NCBI GenBank assembly: GCA_035310125.1
Contig: DATGEP010000085.1
Coordinates: forward strand, 1-33,244
DNA: 33,244 bases
Direction: 5' to 3'
From: DATGEP01 sp035310125
Lineage (GTDB): Bacteria; Chloroflexota; Ktedonobacteria; Ktedonobacterales; JADMIN01
Translations under genes and position numbers: made by a program
Notes under the pieces: generated by a model
Told to the model about the DNA's origin: nothing
Database searches by the model: none
Seen by the model: only the letters and a program-made list of their open reading frames with translations
Shown: positions 15,953 to 23,780 of the stretch, piece by piece
How the letters are laid out: each line of letters begins with the position of its first letter
Numbering within the stretch: position 1 is the first letter of the stretch

Positions 15953-17341
15953 ATGGCAAACACGCTCGACACCGTGCGTGAGCTGGTTACTGAGCTCGAA
16001 TACCGCTTTCCATACGCCGCCGCGCTGCTCACTGGCGCCACAGGCATCCAGATTCGCGATACCGGCGGCGAGCAGAACGCCAGCCAGCAAAATCCGACGC
16101 GCGGCATCGTCTTCACCGTCTACGACGGACAGACCTTCGAGGAGCTCGCTACCAGCGACCTTGCCCCGGATAGTCTGGCGCGCGCGGTGCGCCAGTGGGC
16201 GGAAGCGCTGAATGTGTACGCGGGCGGACCGCGCATCGTCGGCGCAGGCCACGCTACCACGCTCGGCCTTGATCCCAAGGTCTTTCGTGCGTCGCTCCAG
16301 ATAGACCCGGCACATGTGTCGCTGGCGGAAAAGCTGGCACACGTTCGTGGTGTGCAGAGCCGCGCGCAGTCGCATGATCCCCGCGTCGTGCAGGCGCAGG
16401 TGATCTATCGCGAAAGTGCGCTGGAGAATACGTATATCGGACGCGGGCGCCACCTGGAGCAACAGCTAACACGCACGCAGCTCGCGCTCGTCGTCATCGT
16501 CTCGGATGGCACGCAGATGCGCTATCACATGCTGTCGCACGCCGGAACGGTAGGCTACGAGATGGCTCAGATCCGCGACGAGGAGATTGCTGAGGTGGCT
16601 GAGACGGCGCTGCGCCTGCTCTCTGCCGGCAAGATCGAGCCCGGTGAGTACGACATCGTCACCGATCCCGGCGTTTCCGGTACTATCGCGCACGAGTCCT
16701 TTGGCCACGGCGTTGAGTTGGATCTCTTCCCCAAAGGGCGCGCACGCGCCGCGCACTATCTTGATCAGCGGGTAGCGGCGCCTGTTGTGCAGATCTTTGA
16801 CGATCCGAGTCTTCCCGGCGCGCTGGGCTCTTACTTCTTCGACGACGAGGGCGAGCTGGCCCGTCCGACACAGATCATGCGCGACGGGATCTTCGTGCGC
16901 CCCATCAGCGACTTCTCCTCGGCTACGTATGCACCCGGTGTGCACACGCCGAACGGCCGGCGCCAGGACTTCACGCGCAAGGTCTACGCACGTATGACCA
17001 ACACGTTCTTTGGGCGGGGAGAGACACCACCGGAAGAGATTATCGCGGGCGTCGAGCGTGGGGTATATCTGCGCGCGATGGAAAGCGGCATGGAAGACCC
17101 GATGGGCTGGGGCGTGCAGGTGACGGCACACTATGGCGAAGAGATTGTCCATGGGCGACTCACCGGCAGGCTCTATTCCCCTGTCGCCATCACGGGCTAC
17201 GTGCCCGATCTCCTTGCCAGTGTCTCTGCCGTTGGCAACGACTTCGATCTGACACCAGGCACCTGTGGCAAGGGCCACAAAGAGATGGTGCCGACCACTG
17301 TCGGCGGGCCGCACATGCGCATGCGCGCGCGCTTGGGCTAA
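15953..17341 (+). CDS. tldD: TldD-like metalloprotease
   Basis: Catalytic subunit of the TldD/TldE heterodimeric protease, known in E. coli for leader-peptide cleavage of microcin B17 and degradation of unfolded CcdA. The 462 residues contain the zinc motif HESFGH (247-252) in TIAHESFGHGVELD and the C-terminal cysteine ligand C438 in PGTCGKGHKEMVP, matching the His-His-Cys site of E. coli TldD. Other family parts are YYDGQ-like VYDGQTFEE near residue 60, GTQMRY and VAITGYVPDLLASVSAVG. The start at 15953 has GGAAAGG 8 bases upstream; the open frame to 15740 is not supported. It is followed after 23 bases by the TldE partner, so both likely form an operon. Confidence 0.94.
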   Translation: MANTLDTVRELVTELEYRFPYAAALLTGATGIQIRDTGGEQNASQQNPTRGIVFTVYDGQTFEELATSDLAPDSLARAVRQWAEALNVYAGGPRIVGAGHATTLGLDPKVFRASLQIDPAHVSLAEKLAHVRGVQSRAQSHDPRVVQAQVIYRESALENTYIGRGRHLEQQLTRTQLALVVIVSDGTQMRYHMLSHAGTVGYEMAQIRDEEIAEVAETALRLLSAGKIEPGEYDIVTDPGVSGTIAHESFGHGVELDLFPKGRARAAHYLDQRVAAPVVQIFDDPSLPGALGSYFFDDEGELARPTQIMRDGIFVRPISDFSSATYAPGVHTPNGRRQDFTRKVYARMTNTFFGRGETPPEEIIAGVERGVYLRAMESGMEDPMGWGVQVTAHYGEEIVHGRLTGRLYSPVAITGYVPDLLASVSAVGNDFDLTPGTCGKGHKEMVPTTVGGPHMRMRARLG

Positions 17342-17364
17342 TACAATGCTTCACCGAGGTAAAC

Positions 17365-18732
17365 ATGACGATAGGTTTCAGCCCTGAGATCCTTGGAGAG
17401 GCGCTGGCGGCGACAGATGGCGCCGACGCCTGGCAAGTGGACATGCTGCGCAACGAAGAGACACAAGTCTATGTCATCGGCGATCAGACGGAATCGCGCC
17501 GCGAGGTGACGAATGAGCGGGCGCGCGTCATCATCCACAATCTGCATGCGCCGCACAACCCTAATCTCTCCGGCCCGATGCTTGGCAACACTGAGCTGAC
17601 CTTGCTCTCCAGCGATACCGGCGGCACGAAGCAGCTCGCGGCTCGCCTGAGCGATGCCGTCGCGATGGCCAGCCTGACCGACAACCCACCCTATGAGCTT
17701 CCGGCGCGGTCCGGCAAGGGCTTTCCCGCCGTCGAGACGATGGATCCCACGCTCGCGAACACGGTTTCCGCTGCGCTGGAGGAGACGATACGCCGCCTGC
17801 GGAACGCCGTGGCCGGGTGGAGTAGCGTGCGTTTGAGCAGCGCGGAGCTGATGGCGGCGCGGACGGCGCGCTCGATGCGAAACAGTCGTGGCTTGACGGG
17901 CTTTGAGCTGGGCACGGATGTATTCCTGGATTTCGTGCTCATCGCGCACGAAGGCGAGCGCGAGGCGGAGTTCCATGCCGAGCTCCACCGTCGCCGGCTC
18001 TCCGACCTCAACATTGAAGGCACAGTAGATGCCTATGCGACGTTCGCCCGCCACGCGCTCGACGCGACGACGCCCGCGACGCACCAGGGAGCAGTCGTCC
18101 TCAGCGGTGAGGCAGTGGCAAACCTGTTCAATCCGCCGCTGGCCGCCGGTCCACTGGTCTTGCACACATCGGGTCAGGCGGCGTTTCAAGGAGTGGCGCG
18201 CCTGAAGCCCGGCGACTTGGTGACGAATGAGGAGCCGCGCGGCGACCGGCTGACCTTTCTCAGCGATAGCCTGCGTCCGTGGGGACTACACTCCGCCGCC
18301 TTCGATGGCGAAGGGCTGCCGGCACAGTCTTTGGCTGTGATCGAGGATGGTGTATTCCGGCGCCCGTGGGCGGACGCGCGCTACGCCGCGTATCTGGGTA
18401 TCGAGCCGACAGGTCAGTTCGCCAACATTACTATTCCAGCCGGCGCCTGGAGTCTGGACATGCTGCGCTCCGCCGCCGCCAGCCCGATCTACGAGATTGT
18501 GGCCTTCTCGTTCATGAATCCCGATCCGGCGACCGGCGACTTCGTGGCGGAGATCAAGCTAGGGTACCGGCACGACGAGTACGGCACGACACCCATCAAA
18601 GGCGGAGCGCTCGCCGGGAACATCTTTGCCGCGCTGGCAGATGTGCGCTTTTCGACACAGACCTACTCCGACGGGCGCTACTTCGGTCCTGCCGCCATGC
18701 GTTTCGGCAATCTGACGATAGCGGGCGGCTGA
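17365..18732 (+). CDS. pmbA: TldE/PmbA-like partner of TldD
   Basis: Metal-free subunit that forms the narrow tunnel of the TldD/TldE protease. The 455 residues match PmbA length. They carry the family plan: an N-terminal alpha-beta domain, a central LSSAELMAARTARSMRNSRGLTGFE segment, the GAVVLSGEAVANLFNPPL stretch and the C-terminal beta domain ending YFGPAAMRFGNLTIAGG. No HExxxH motif exists, as expected for TldE. The SD is the GAGG before the ATG. It is very close to tldD (23 bases), consistent with stoichiometric expression. The substrate here is unknown; no RiPP-like precursor is seen nearby. Confidence 0.93.
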   Translation: MTIGFSPEILGEALAATDGADAWQVDMLRNEETQVYVIGDQTESRREVTNERARVIIHNLHAPHNPNLSGPMLGNTELTLLSSDTGGTKQLAARLSDAVAMASLTDNPPYELPARSGKGFPAVETMDPTLANTVSAALEETIRRLRNAVAGWSSVRLSSAELMAARTARSMRNSRGLTGFELGTDVFLDFVLIAHEGEREAEFHAELHRRRLSDLNIEGTVDAYATFARHALDATTPATHQGAVVLSGEAVANLFNPPLAAGPLVLHTSGQAAFQGVARLKPGDLVTNEEPRGDRLTFLSDSLRPWGLHSAAFDGEGLPAQSLAVIEDGVFRRPWADARYAAYLGIEPTGQFANITIPAGAWSLDMLRSAAASPIYEIVAFSFMNPDPATGDFVAEIKLGYRHDEYGTTPIKGGALAGNIFAALADVRFSTQTYSDGRYFGPAAMRFGNLTIAGG

Positions 18733-18909
18733 GCTGGCTGGGCATACAAGACGGGACCGCGCGAATTACCGTTCCGAGCGCCCATAGACGGAATCATTTG
18801 AGCGTGACAGCACGTGCTCAGGTGGGCACAGATCATGCACATTCGATCTGCTCGCCGGCTCATGATCGCTCATTCAGTTGGCCCATCCAGGACGGCGAGG
18901 AGGCTCGCT

Positions 18910-19554
18910 ATGGCCGAAGTCGATATACTTGCATCAATCGCGGCGGAGGTCGAAGCCTGCACGCGCTGCGACCTGCACCAGGGCGCGCATCGCGGTGTGC
19001 CGGGCAGCGGCAACCCGCACGCCGAAGTCTTCTTTGTCGGCGAGGCGCCCAGCTACTATGACGACCGGCGGGGCTATCCTTTCTCCGGCCCATCCGGTGA
19101 GTTTCTGAACGAGCTGCTGGCGCTGGCAGGGCTGAGTCGCGACGAGGTCTATCTCACCAACCTGGTCAAGCACCGTGTTCCGGATAGCCGCGAGCTGCTG
19201 CCAGGCGAGATTGCCGCCTGCGCGGGCTATCTCACTCGCCAGATCGAGGCCGTCAATCCCAGCGTGATCGTGGCGCTGGGCCGGGGCGCGCTCGCCCGTT
19301 TCCTGCCGGGGACGAAGATCAGCCGCGTGCACGGGCAAGCCAAGCTGGTGGGGGGCCGCATCATCGTCGCGATGTACAATCCTGCCGCCGCGCTGCACCA
19401 GGAAGCGCTGCGCCAGACCGTCGTGGACGACTTCACGCGCGCGCTGCCGGCGGCGCTGGCCGAGGCGCGGCGTCTCGCCGCCGAGGGGAAGCTGGGCGAC
19501 GGGGCCGCTCAGCAATCTAATGAGCCGCCGCCACAGCAGCTCCCGCTGTTTTAA
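18910..19554 (+). CDS. Family-4-like uracil-DNA glycosylase with altered motifs
   Basis: Likely a base-excision-repair enzyme or a relative with altered activity. The 214 residues show the UDG-superfamily plan: an N-terminal CTRC (C17, C20), motif 1 GEAPSYYDDRRGYPFSGPSG (44-63), the block YLTNLVKHRVPDSRELLPGEIAAC (81-104) and motif 2 MYNPAAAL (155-162). Two deviations stand out. The cysteine normal in family 4 VKC, an Fe-S ligand, is H88. The motif 2 His of the HPA or HPS signature is Asn157. UdgX proteins, as I recall them, also read VKH, but their KRRIH loop is absent here. The protein ends in QQLPLF, like a sliding-clamp-binding motif. Start at 18910 chosen by GAGGAGG upstream; the frame opens at 18814. 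Confidence 0.85.
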   Translation: MAEVDILASIAAEVEACTRCDLHQGAHRGVPGSGNPHAEVFFVGEAPSYYDDRRGYPFSGPSGEFLNELLALAGLSRDEVYLTNLVKHRVPDSRELLPGEIAACAGYLTRQIEAVNPSVIVALGRGALARFLPGTKISRVHGQAKLVGGRIIVAMYNPAAALHQEALRQTVVDDFTRALPAALAEARRLAAEGKLGDGAAQQSNEPPPQQLPLF

Positions 19555-19658
19555 GCCGCGGGTTGTTCTTGCTCCCACGCATGTTCGCCACTCGCTTCGA
19601 CGGTCAGATCATCCGGGAATGTGCTGATCGAACGCCGCGCTCCCTGGCGCTGCTGTCC

Positions 19659-20876
19659 TCATGTGAGTAGGGGAAGCAGGAAGGAGTAGAGCATCAGGCC
19701 AAGCACGAATAGGCCAATCTTGCGCTGGGCAGGTTTCGGTTTCAGGAGCGTAAGCAGAAGCGGCAGCAGCACCGCGAGCGGCGCCGCGAGGCGATACGGC
19801 TCCCAGATGTCGAGCCAGTGGATGCCAGGCTGCAAGAGCAAGGCGAAGCCATAGGCTATCGCGGCGGTGGCAACCGCGAGGGCCAGCGCGTCGTGCCAGG
19901 GGCGACGCGCCATGAGCAGGATGCCGCCCGCGACAACGTAGATTGCCGGCACACACGCCAGTATGAACATTTGCAGGCCGAGGATCGGATTCGGCGTAGA
20001 TGCCAGCCCACCAAAGGGCACAGGAAGAAAGACGTTGATGTGGGTGGACTCGTTCCACCCCCATGTTCCCAGGCAGGCCCGCAGCATGCCCTGCCAGAGC
20101 GCATAGCCGCCCAGCGCCAACACGGTGTACAGCGCCAACAGACGCCACCGGCGCTCGAAGCACAGCGGCAGCGCGAAACAGATGACGAAGAGCAGGGTGG
20201 ACTCACGGGTAAGCATGCCGAAGCCAAGCGCCGCGCCGGCCAGGAGCCAGCGCCGCCGCGACACACCAAAGAGGGCCAGCGCCAGCCAGAAGATCGCAAG
20301 TGGATCGCTCAGGTCGCGCAGCATCGCCAGTGGCTGGCCAGCATACAGGCCGGCGGCAAGCGCCAGCCAGGGGCGCCCACCGCGCTCGGTGACGAGGCAA
20401 CCCACCAACGCGACGGTCGCCACTATGGCGACGAGGTTGATCCCCAGCATCACCCAGGGCATAGCGGCCACATTGCCCAGCGAGAACAGGCGAATCAGCG
20501 CTGGGTAGAGCATGCGCGAGTAGCGCAGTGCCGGAAAGTCAAATGCGCCGGGCGGAAACTGGCCAGGAAATGCCGCCATGAAATAGAAATACTGGCCGTC
20601 GTAACCGACCGGGGAGGTTGCCAGGGACGTAATGCCCAGCGGCGCCGCGAACTTCCGGCCGATCTGGATGAAGTCCGTGACGCGATAGCCAGAGGCGACG
20701 ACATGCGGAACGATGACCGCCAGCAGCGCAATCGTTGTTAACAGGGCATGACGCCATACCGCAGAAAGCGCGGCGCGGCGAGCATGGATCGTGTTATCTT
20801 CATCGCCAAGCTGTGCCGGTGTGGCCTGGGAAACGGGACGGAGATACACAGTGAGTCCTGAACGAACGAATGCCAT
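19659..20876 (-). CDS. GT-C-like multi-pass membrane protein (envelope glycan)
   Basis: A 405-residue integral membrane protein of about ten helices. After the first helix (about 44-62) an extracytoplasmic loop contains GYDGQYFY (91-98) and RYSRMLYPAL (118-127). This pair recurs in GT-C-fold glycosyltransferase-like membrane proteins of cell-surface glycopolymer pathways. A second conserved-looking segment is RDLSDPLAIFWLALALFG with GFGMLTRESTLLF. A lipid-linked sugar-transfer role is inferred from these, not proven. The SD GTGAGG overlaps the stop codon of the upstream acyltransferase gene, with a 5-base gap, so the genes are coupled. No catalytic metal motif of a named family is assignable. 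Confidence 0.75.
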   Translation of the reverse strand: MAFVRSGLTVYLRPVSQATPAQLGDEDNTIHARRAALSAVWRHALLTTIALLAVIVPHVVASGYRVTDFIQIGRKFAAPLGITSLATSPVGYDGQYFYFMAAFPGQFPPGAFDFPALRYSRMLYPALIRLFSLGNVAAMPWVMLGINLVAIVATVALVGCLVTERGGRPWLALAAGLYAGQPLAMLRDLSDPLAIFWLALALFGVSRRRWLLAGAALGFGMLTRESTLLFVICFALPLCFERRWRLLALYTVLALGGYALWQGMLRACLGTWGWNESTHINVFLPVPFGGLASTPNPILGLQMFILACVPAIYVVAGGILLMARRPWHDALALAVATAAIAYGFALLLQPGIHWLDIWEPYRLAAPLAVLLPLLLTLLKPKPAQRKIGLFVLGLMLYSFLLPLLT

Positions 20877-20881
20877 GCAGG

Positions 20882-22156
20882 CTACCTCACAATCTCGTCT
20901 TCAACCGCTACAGTGCCGGGAATCGTCCGTTGCCACCGCGGCAACCTGCGCGAGAAGGACGTGATGACCACCAACCGCATGATCCACGGATGAAAGGGCG
21001 GCGGTGAGGTGAGGAATGGGCGTTCGCAGACCAGGAAGAACAGATAAGCGCCCGCGACGATCAGCGGTGTGGCAATCACGAGCGCGGCGAATGTGACACT
21101 GTCCGAGAGGTGCCACGGACGAAGCACATATTGCCAGAGTATTTGAAGCAGCGGCGCATGAATCAGATAGAGGCTGTATGACATCGTGCCGACGAAAACC
21201 AGCGGCCGCCAGGACAACACACGCCGCAGGAGGTCCCGCCGCGTCTGCGAGGCGCCAATCAGGGCGCAGGTCGTCGCGATGCCCGCGACGATGTCGGCAT
21301 AGGCCACATCGCTCACGCTGTTTTTGCTATTGAGGACACAGAGCGCGGCCAGCGCACAGACTGCCAGCAGTGACCAGGGAATCCGATCAATTAGGAGGCG
21401 CCGTCGAGCTGATGGCCCGAAAGCGAGGGCGGCGCCAGCCATGCCGAGCACGAACATGCCGACATACTGCGGAACAATCGCACTCGCCCCGTCAGGTGGA
21501 ATGATGCCCAAACGCTGTAATCCGATGTGCGCGGCATACGCGATTGCCAATGCCCCCAGCGTGGTGGCCACCGGACCAGCGCGCCGCCAGAGGATGACAA
21601 GGAGCGGAAAAAGGAAATAGATTTGCCACTCTACCGCAACAGACCACAACACATGGTTGATTTTGCCGGCGTATACGAAATCTTGTAAGAGGATCACGTG
21701 GGAATAGAGCGCGGGAATCGTAACGGGCAAACTTACATCCCAATGCGTGCCGGTAGGGCTTGAGATGATCGTGGTTGCCAGCAGCGCCGACACGACGAGC
21801 GCACAGTAGTATGGGGGTAGGATGCGCCGGGCGCGCTTCTTGAAAAATTGACGTCCGCCACCTTTGAGGAGACCACCGTTGCGCACAATCGGCAGCATGA
21901 GGCAGAAACCGGAAATGACAATGAACGTGGTCACGGCGAAGTGGCCGTAACTCAGCCAGCTCGTGAGCGCCGCGAGCGGGCCTGTTGGGTACTTCTGAAA
22001 CTCCGACGGCCAGATCGTACTGAACGCGTGAGTCAGCATCACATAGAGCGCGGCCAGTGCGCGCAGGCCGTCGAGGTAGGCGAGCCGAGCCGGTGAGCGC
22101 CGCGCCTCCAACACGGGAGAATCTGGGTGAGCTCGTGCGCCAACGGTCCAACCCAT
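20882..22156 (-). CDS. Acyltransferase 3 family protein (OafA-like)
   Basis: Membrane O-acyltransferase that probably modifies an extracellular or cell-wall glycan. The 424 residues show the AT3 plan: YLDGLRALAALYVMLTHAF (27-45), with the conserved Asp-Gly-Leu-Arg and His43, a FFKKRARRILPPYY segment after the second or third helix, the LWSVAVEWQIYFLFPLLV signature (about 170-187), and some ten hydrophobic helices in total, ending in SYSLYLIHAPLL and CERPF. There is no fused SGNH domain. The ATG at 22156 has AGGAG 8 bases upstream. It is followed by the GT-C-like gene with a 5-base gap; together they suggest a small surface polysaccharide-modification unit. Confidence 0.92.
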   Translation of the reverse strand: MGWTVGARAHPDSPVLEARRSPARLAYLDGLRALAALYVMLTHAFSTIWPSEFQKYPTGPLAALTSWLSYGHFAVTTFIVISGFCLMLPIVRNGGLLKGGGRQFFKKRARRILPPYYCALVVSALLATTIISSPTGTHWDVSLPVTIPALYSHVILLQDFVYAGKINHVLWSVAVEWQIYFLFPLLVILWRRAGPVATTLGALAIAYAAHIGLQRLGIIPPDGASAIVPQYVGMFVLGMAGAALAFGPSARRRLLIDRIPWSLLAVCALAALCVLNSKNSVSDVAYADIVAGIATTCALIGASQTRRDLLRRVLSWRPLVFVGTMSYSLYLIHAPLLQILWQYVLRPWHLSDSVTFAALVIATPLIVAGAYLFFLVCERPFLTSPPPFHPWIMRLVVITSFSRRLPRWQRTIPGTVAVEDEIVR

Positions 22157-22512
22157 GCATCAATCTCCTGTGGCTCATGCAGCCGATAGATACGTTGCGC
22201 TACAGCCGCGCAGCACACGGCGCGCAGGCTCCCCGTCAATACAACGAAGGAGATGTTCTTCCGTACAACCAGCGGCATGAGTGGATGCAACAAACTGGTG
22301 GTTACGCTGCGCCTGATCGTCGCTATCTCATCCAGCCATCCTTGCTGTCGAGATGCACGCTCTGCCCGGTCGTCTCCGGTAATGCACCGTGCTGCCGGCC
22401 ATACTTCGCGCGGTGTCGCCGTCACCATCTCGCTCTATGATGTGCGCCCTCAACTGCTGGCAAGCGCTCACCCGATGCTCGACAGGGAAGGCGCACGTAG
22501 CGATGTGGTCGC
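22157..22512. other. Intergenic region with no recognised gene
   Basis: About 355 bases upstream of the acyltransferase and downstream of the GNAT gene, both on the minus strand. Open frames here look like random GC-rich shadows with no family resemblance. It should hold the acyltransferase promoter and GNAT terminator, but I find no clear hexamers or strong hairpin. Confidence 0.4.
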
Positions 22513-23061
22513 CTACCTGCTCGCGAAGAGGTCGAGACACCAGTCATTACACTGCATGAAGCTGCCCGCCGGGTACTCGAACTCGCACTCCTCAACCAGC
22601 GTGAAGCCCAGCTTCCGGCAGAGCGCGTTCGACGGCGGATTGTCTACCGATGGGAAGGCATGCGCGAACCGATGCTTGCCGGCTACCTTCATCAGGGCGA
22701 TGGCCTGTGCGGTCGCCGCAGCCGCGATGCCCCGCCCCTGGAACGCCGGAAGCACGCCCCACCCCATCTCATAGACCTGCTCGCCATGCCACGAGCGCGC
22801 CCAATAGCCGACCGACCCAACCGCCTCGCCCGTGACTGCTACCACGATCTTGAACATCCGGTCATCGCCGGAGTCCGCCAGCCGCTCGTAGCGGGTCTGG
22901 CGCTCGGCGAGCTTCTCGTCGCTCTCGGGGCCACCAAGGTGTGCCGTCATCTCCAGGCTGTTCAACTGCTTGAGAAGCGGCAGGTCGCCCGCGCCCCACA
23001 GCTCGATACGCACGGCGTGCGGGTCGGATATGGCGTCCGGTGGCAAGCTGCTTTCAGACAT
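22513..23061 (-). CDS. GNAT-family N-acetyltransferase
   Basis: Predicted acetyl-CoA-dependent acetyltransferase of unknown substrate, 182 residues in one GNAT domain. Motif A, VLPAFQGRGIAAAATAQAIA (about 104-123), fits the acetyl-CoA pyrophosphate loop (Q/R-x-x-G-x-G/A). The upstream strand GSVGYW and the later SVDNPPSNALCRKLGFTLVEECEFEY (N...S...C-x-K-L-G-F) fit the RimJ/RimL-like subgroup. The ATG at 23061 is preferred because AAAGG lies 8 bases upstream; a GTG at 23070 and an ATG at 23067 are closer to it. It follows sufU after about 40 bases on the same strand and could be cotranscribed. Confidence 0.88.
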   Translation of the reverse strand: MSESSLPPDAISDPHAVRIELWGAGDLPLLKQLNSLEMTAHLGGPESDEKLAERQTRYERLADSGDDRMFKIVVAVTGEAVGSVGYWARSWHGEQVYEMGWGVLPAFQGRGIAAAATAQAIALMKVAGKHRFAHAFPSVDNPPSNALCRKLGFTLVEECEFEYPAGSFMQCNDWCLDLFASR

Positions 23062-23101
23062 TCTCATCACCTTTCAGGCGGCGCCGGGCGAGTACAGTGC
23101 C

Positions 23102-23554
23102 TCATAGCCCGCCCGCGTCGCGCTCGCGATTGCTGTCCGCCGCGCTCGCCGCGACTTCATCCTCGTCGTCCGCGTCGTAGCGGCCCGTGTACGGACCCTC
23201 GATGCCCTGATGCAGCACGCGCAGCGAGAGCAGCGCGCAGCGTTGCCGCGCCGGTCCGATCTCCACGCCCAGCATCTCGAAGATGTCATGCGGTTTCAGC
23301 GCCCGCAGCTCCTCCAGCGTCGCACCTTCGATCTGCTCCGTCAGCATCGAAGCCGTCGCCTGGCTGATAGCGCAGCCACGCCCACTGAAGCGCACCTCTG
23401 TGACCCGTCCATCCTTTACGTTCAGGTCCATCTCCACGCGGTCGCCGCATAGCGGATTGGTATCGCCAGCATGGATGGAGGGCTGCTCCAGATGGCCGTG
23501 GTTGCGCGGCTCGCGGTAATGCTCCAGGATATATTGGCGGTAGATATCGTCCAT
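23102..23554 (-). CDS. sufU: SufU-type iron-sulfur assembly scaffold / sulfur relay protein
   Basis: Member of the IscU/SufU/NifU-N family, assisting Fe-S cluster assembly as a zinc-dependent sulfur acceptor for a SufS-like desulfurase. The 150 residues have the conserved cysteines C36 (NPLCGD, with D38), C61 (GRGCAISQATASM) and C106 (RQRCALLSL). The longer segment between them (EGATLEELRALKPHDIFEMLG) is the insertion that separates SufU from IscU. After residue 125 comes an acidic, low-complexity tail. The ATG at 23554 has GAGGAGG 6 bases upstream; the open frame to 23641 adds unlike sequence. No sufBCDS genes are in the window, which is unusual for a suf cluster. Confidence 0.92.
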   Translation of the reverse strand: MDDIYRQYILEHYREPRNHGHLEQPSIHAGDTNPLCGDRVEMDLNVKDGRVTEVRFSGRGCAISQATASMLTEQIEGATLEELRALKPHDIFEMLGVEIGPARQRCALLSLRVLHQGIEGPYTGRYDADDEDEVAASAADSNRERDAGGL

Positions 23555-23611
23555 TGCCGTCCTCCTCTGGTACGCCGGTGTCGTGTGTGTCGCACGGCGC
23601 CCATCCCTTTC

Positions 23612-23617
23612 AGTATA
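23612..23617 (-). promoter_or_regulatory. Possible -10 element for sufU
   Basis: The complement of 23612-23617 reads TATACT, about 60 bases before the sufU ATG. The best -35 at the right distance (TGGAGC, 23635-23640) is weak, so this is tentative. Confidence 0.3.
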
Positions 23618-23780
23618 CCGCACGCCCGTCGCGCGCTCCACCCGCCGCCCCAGCTAACCAGGCGCCAGACTCACTACCCATTCGCGTGCTACTATTGAGC
23701 ATACACGCGGAAAATGGTCAATCCCTCGTCACCTCCGATAGATGTACTCCGCGCGAGCTCTTGCCATGAAAGGGAACATG

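Noticed and set aside
15953..18732. TldD/TldE as part of a RiPP (microcin-like) cluster
   Set aside because: No precursor peptide, maturase or exporter lies nearby; the pair is widespread as a general protease.
19818..20741. 307-codon plus-strand frame opposite the GT-C-like gene
   Set aside because: Gln/Arg-rich shadow composition; the minus strand encodes a coherent membrane protein.
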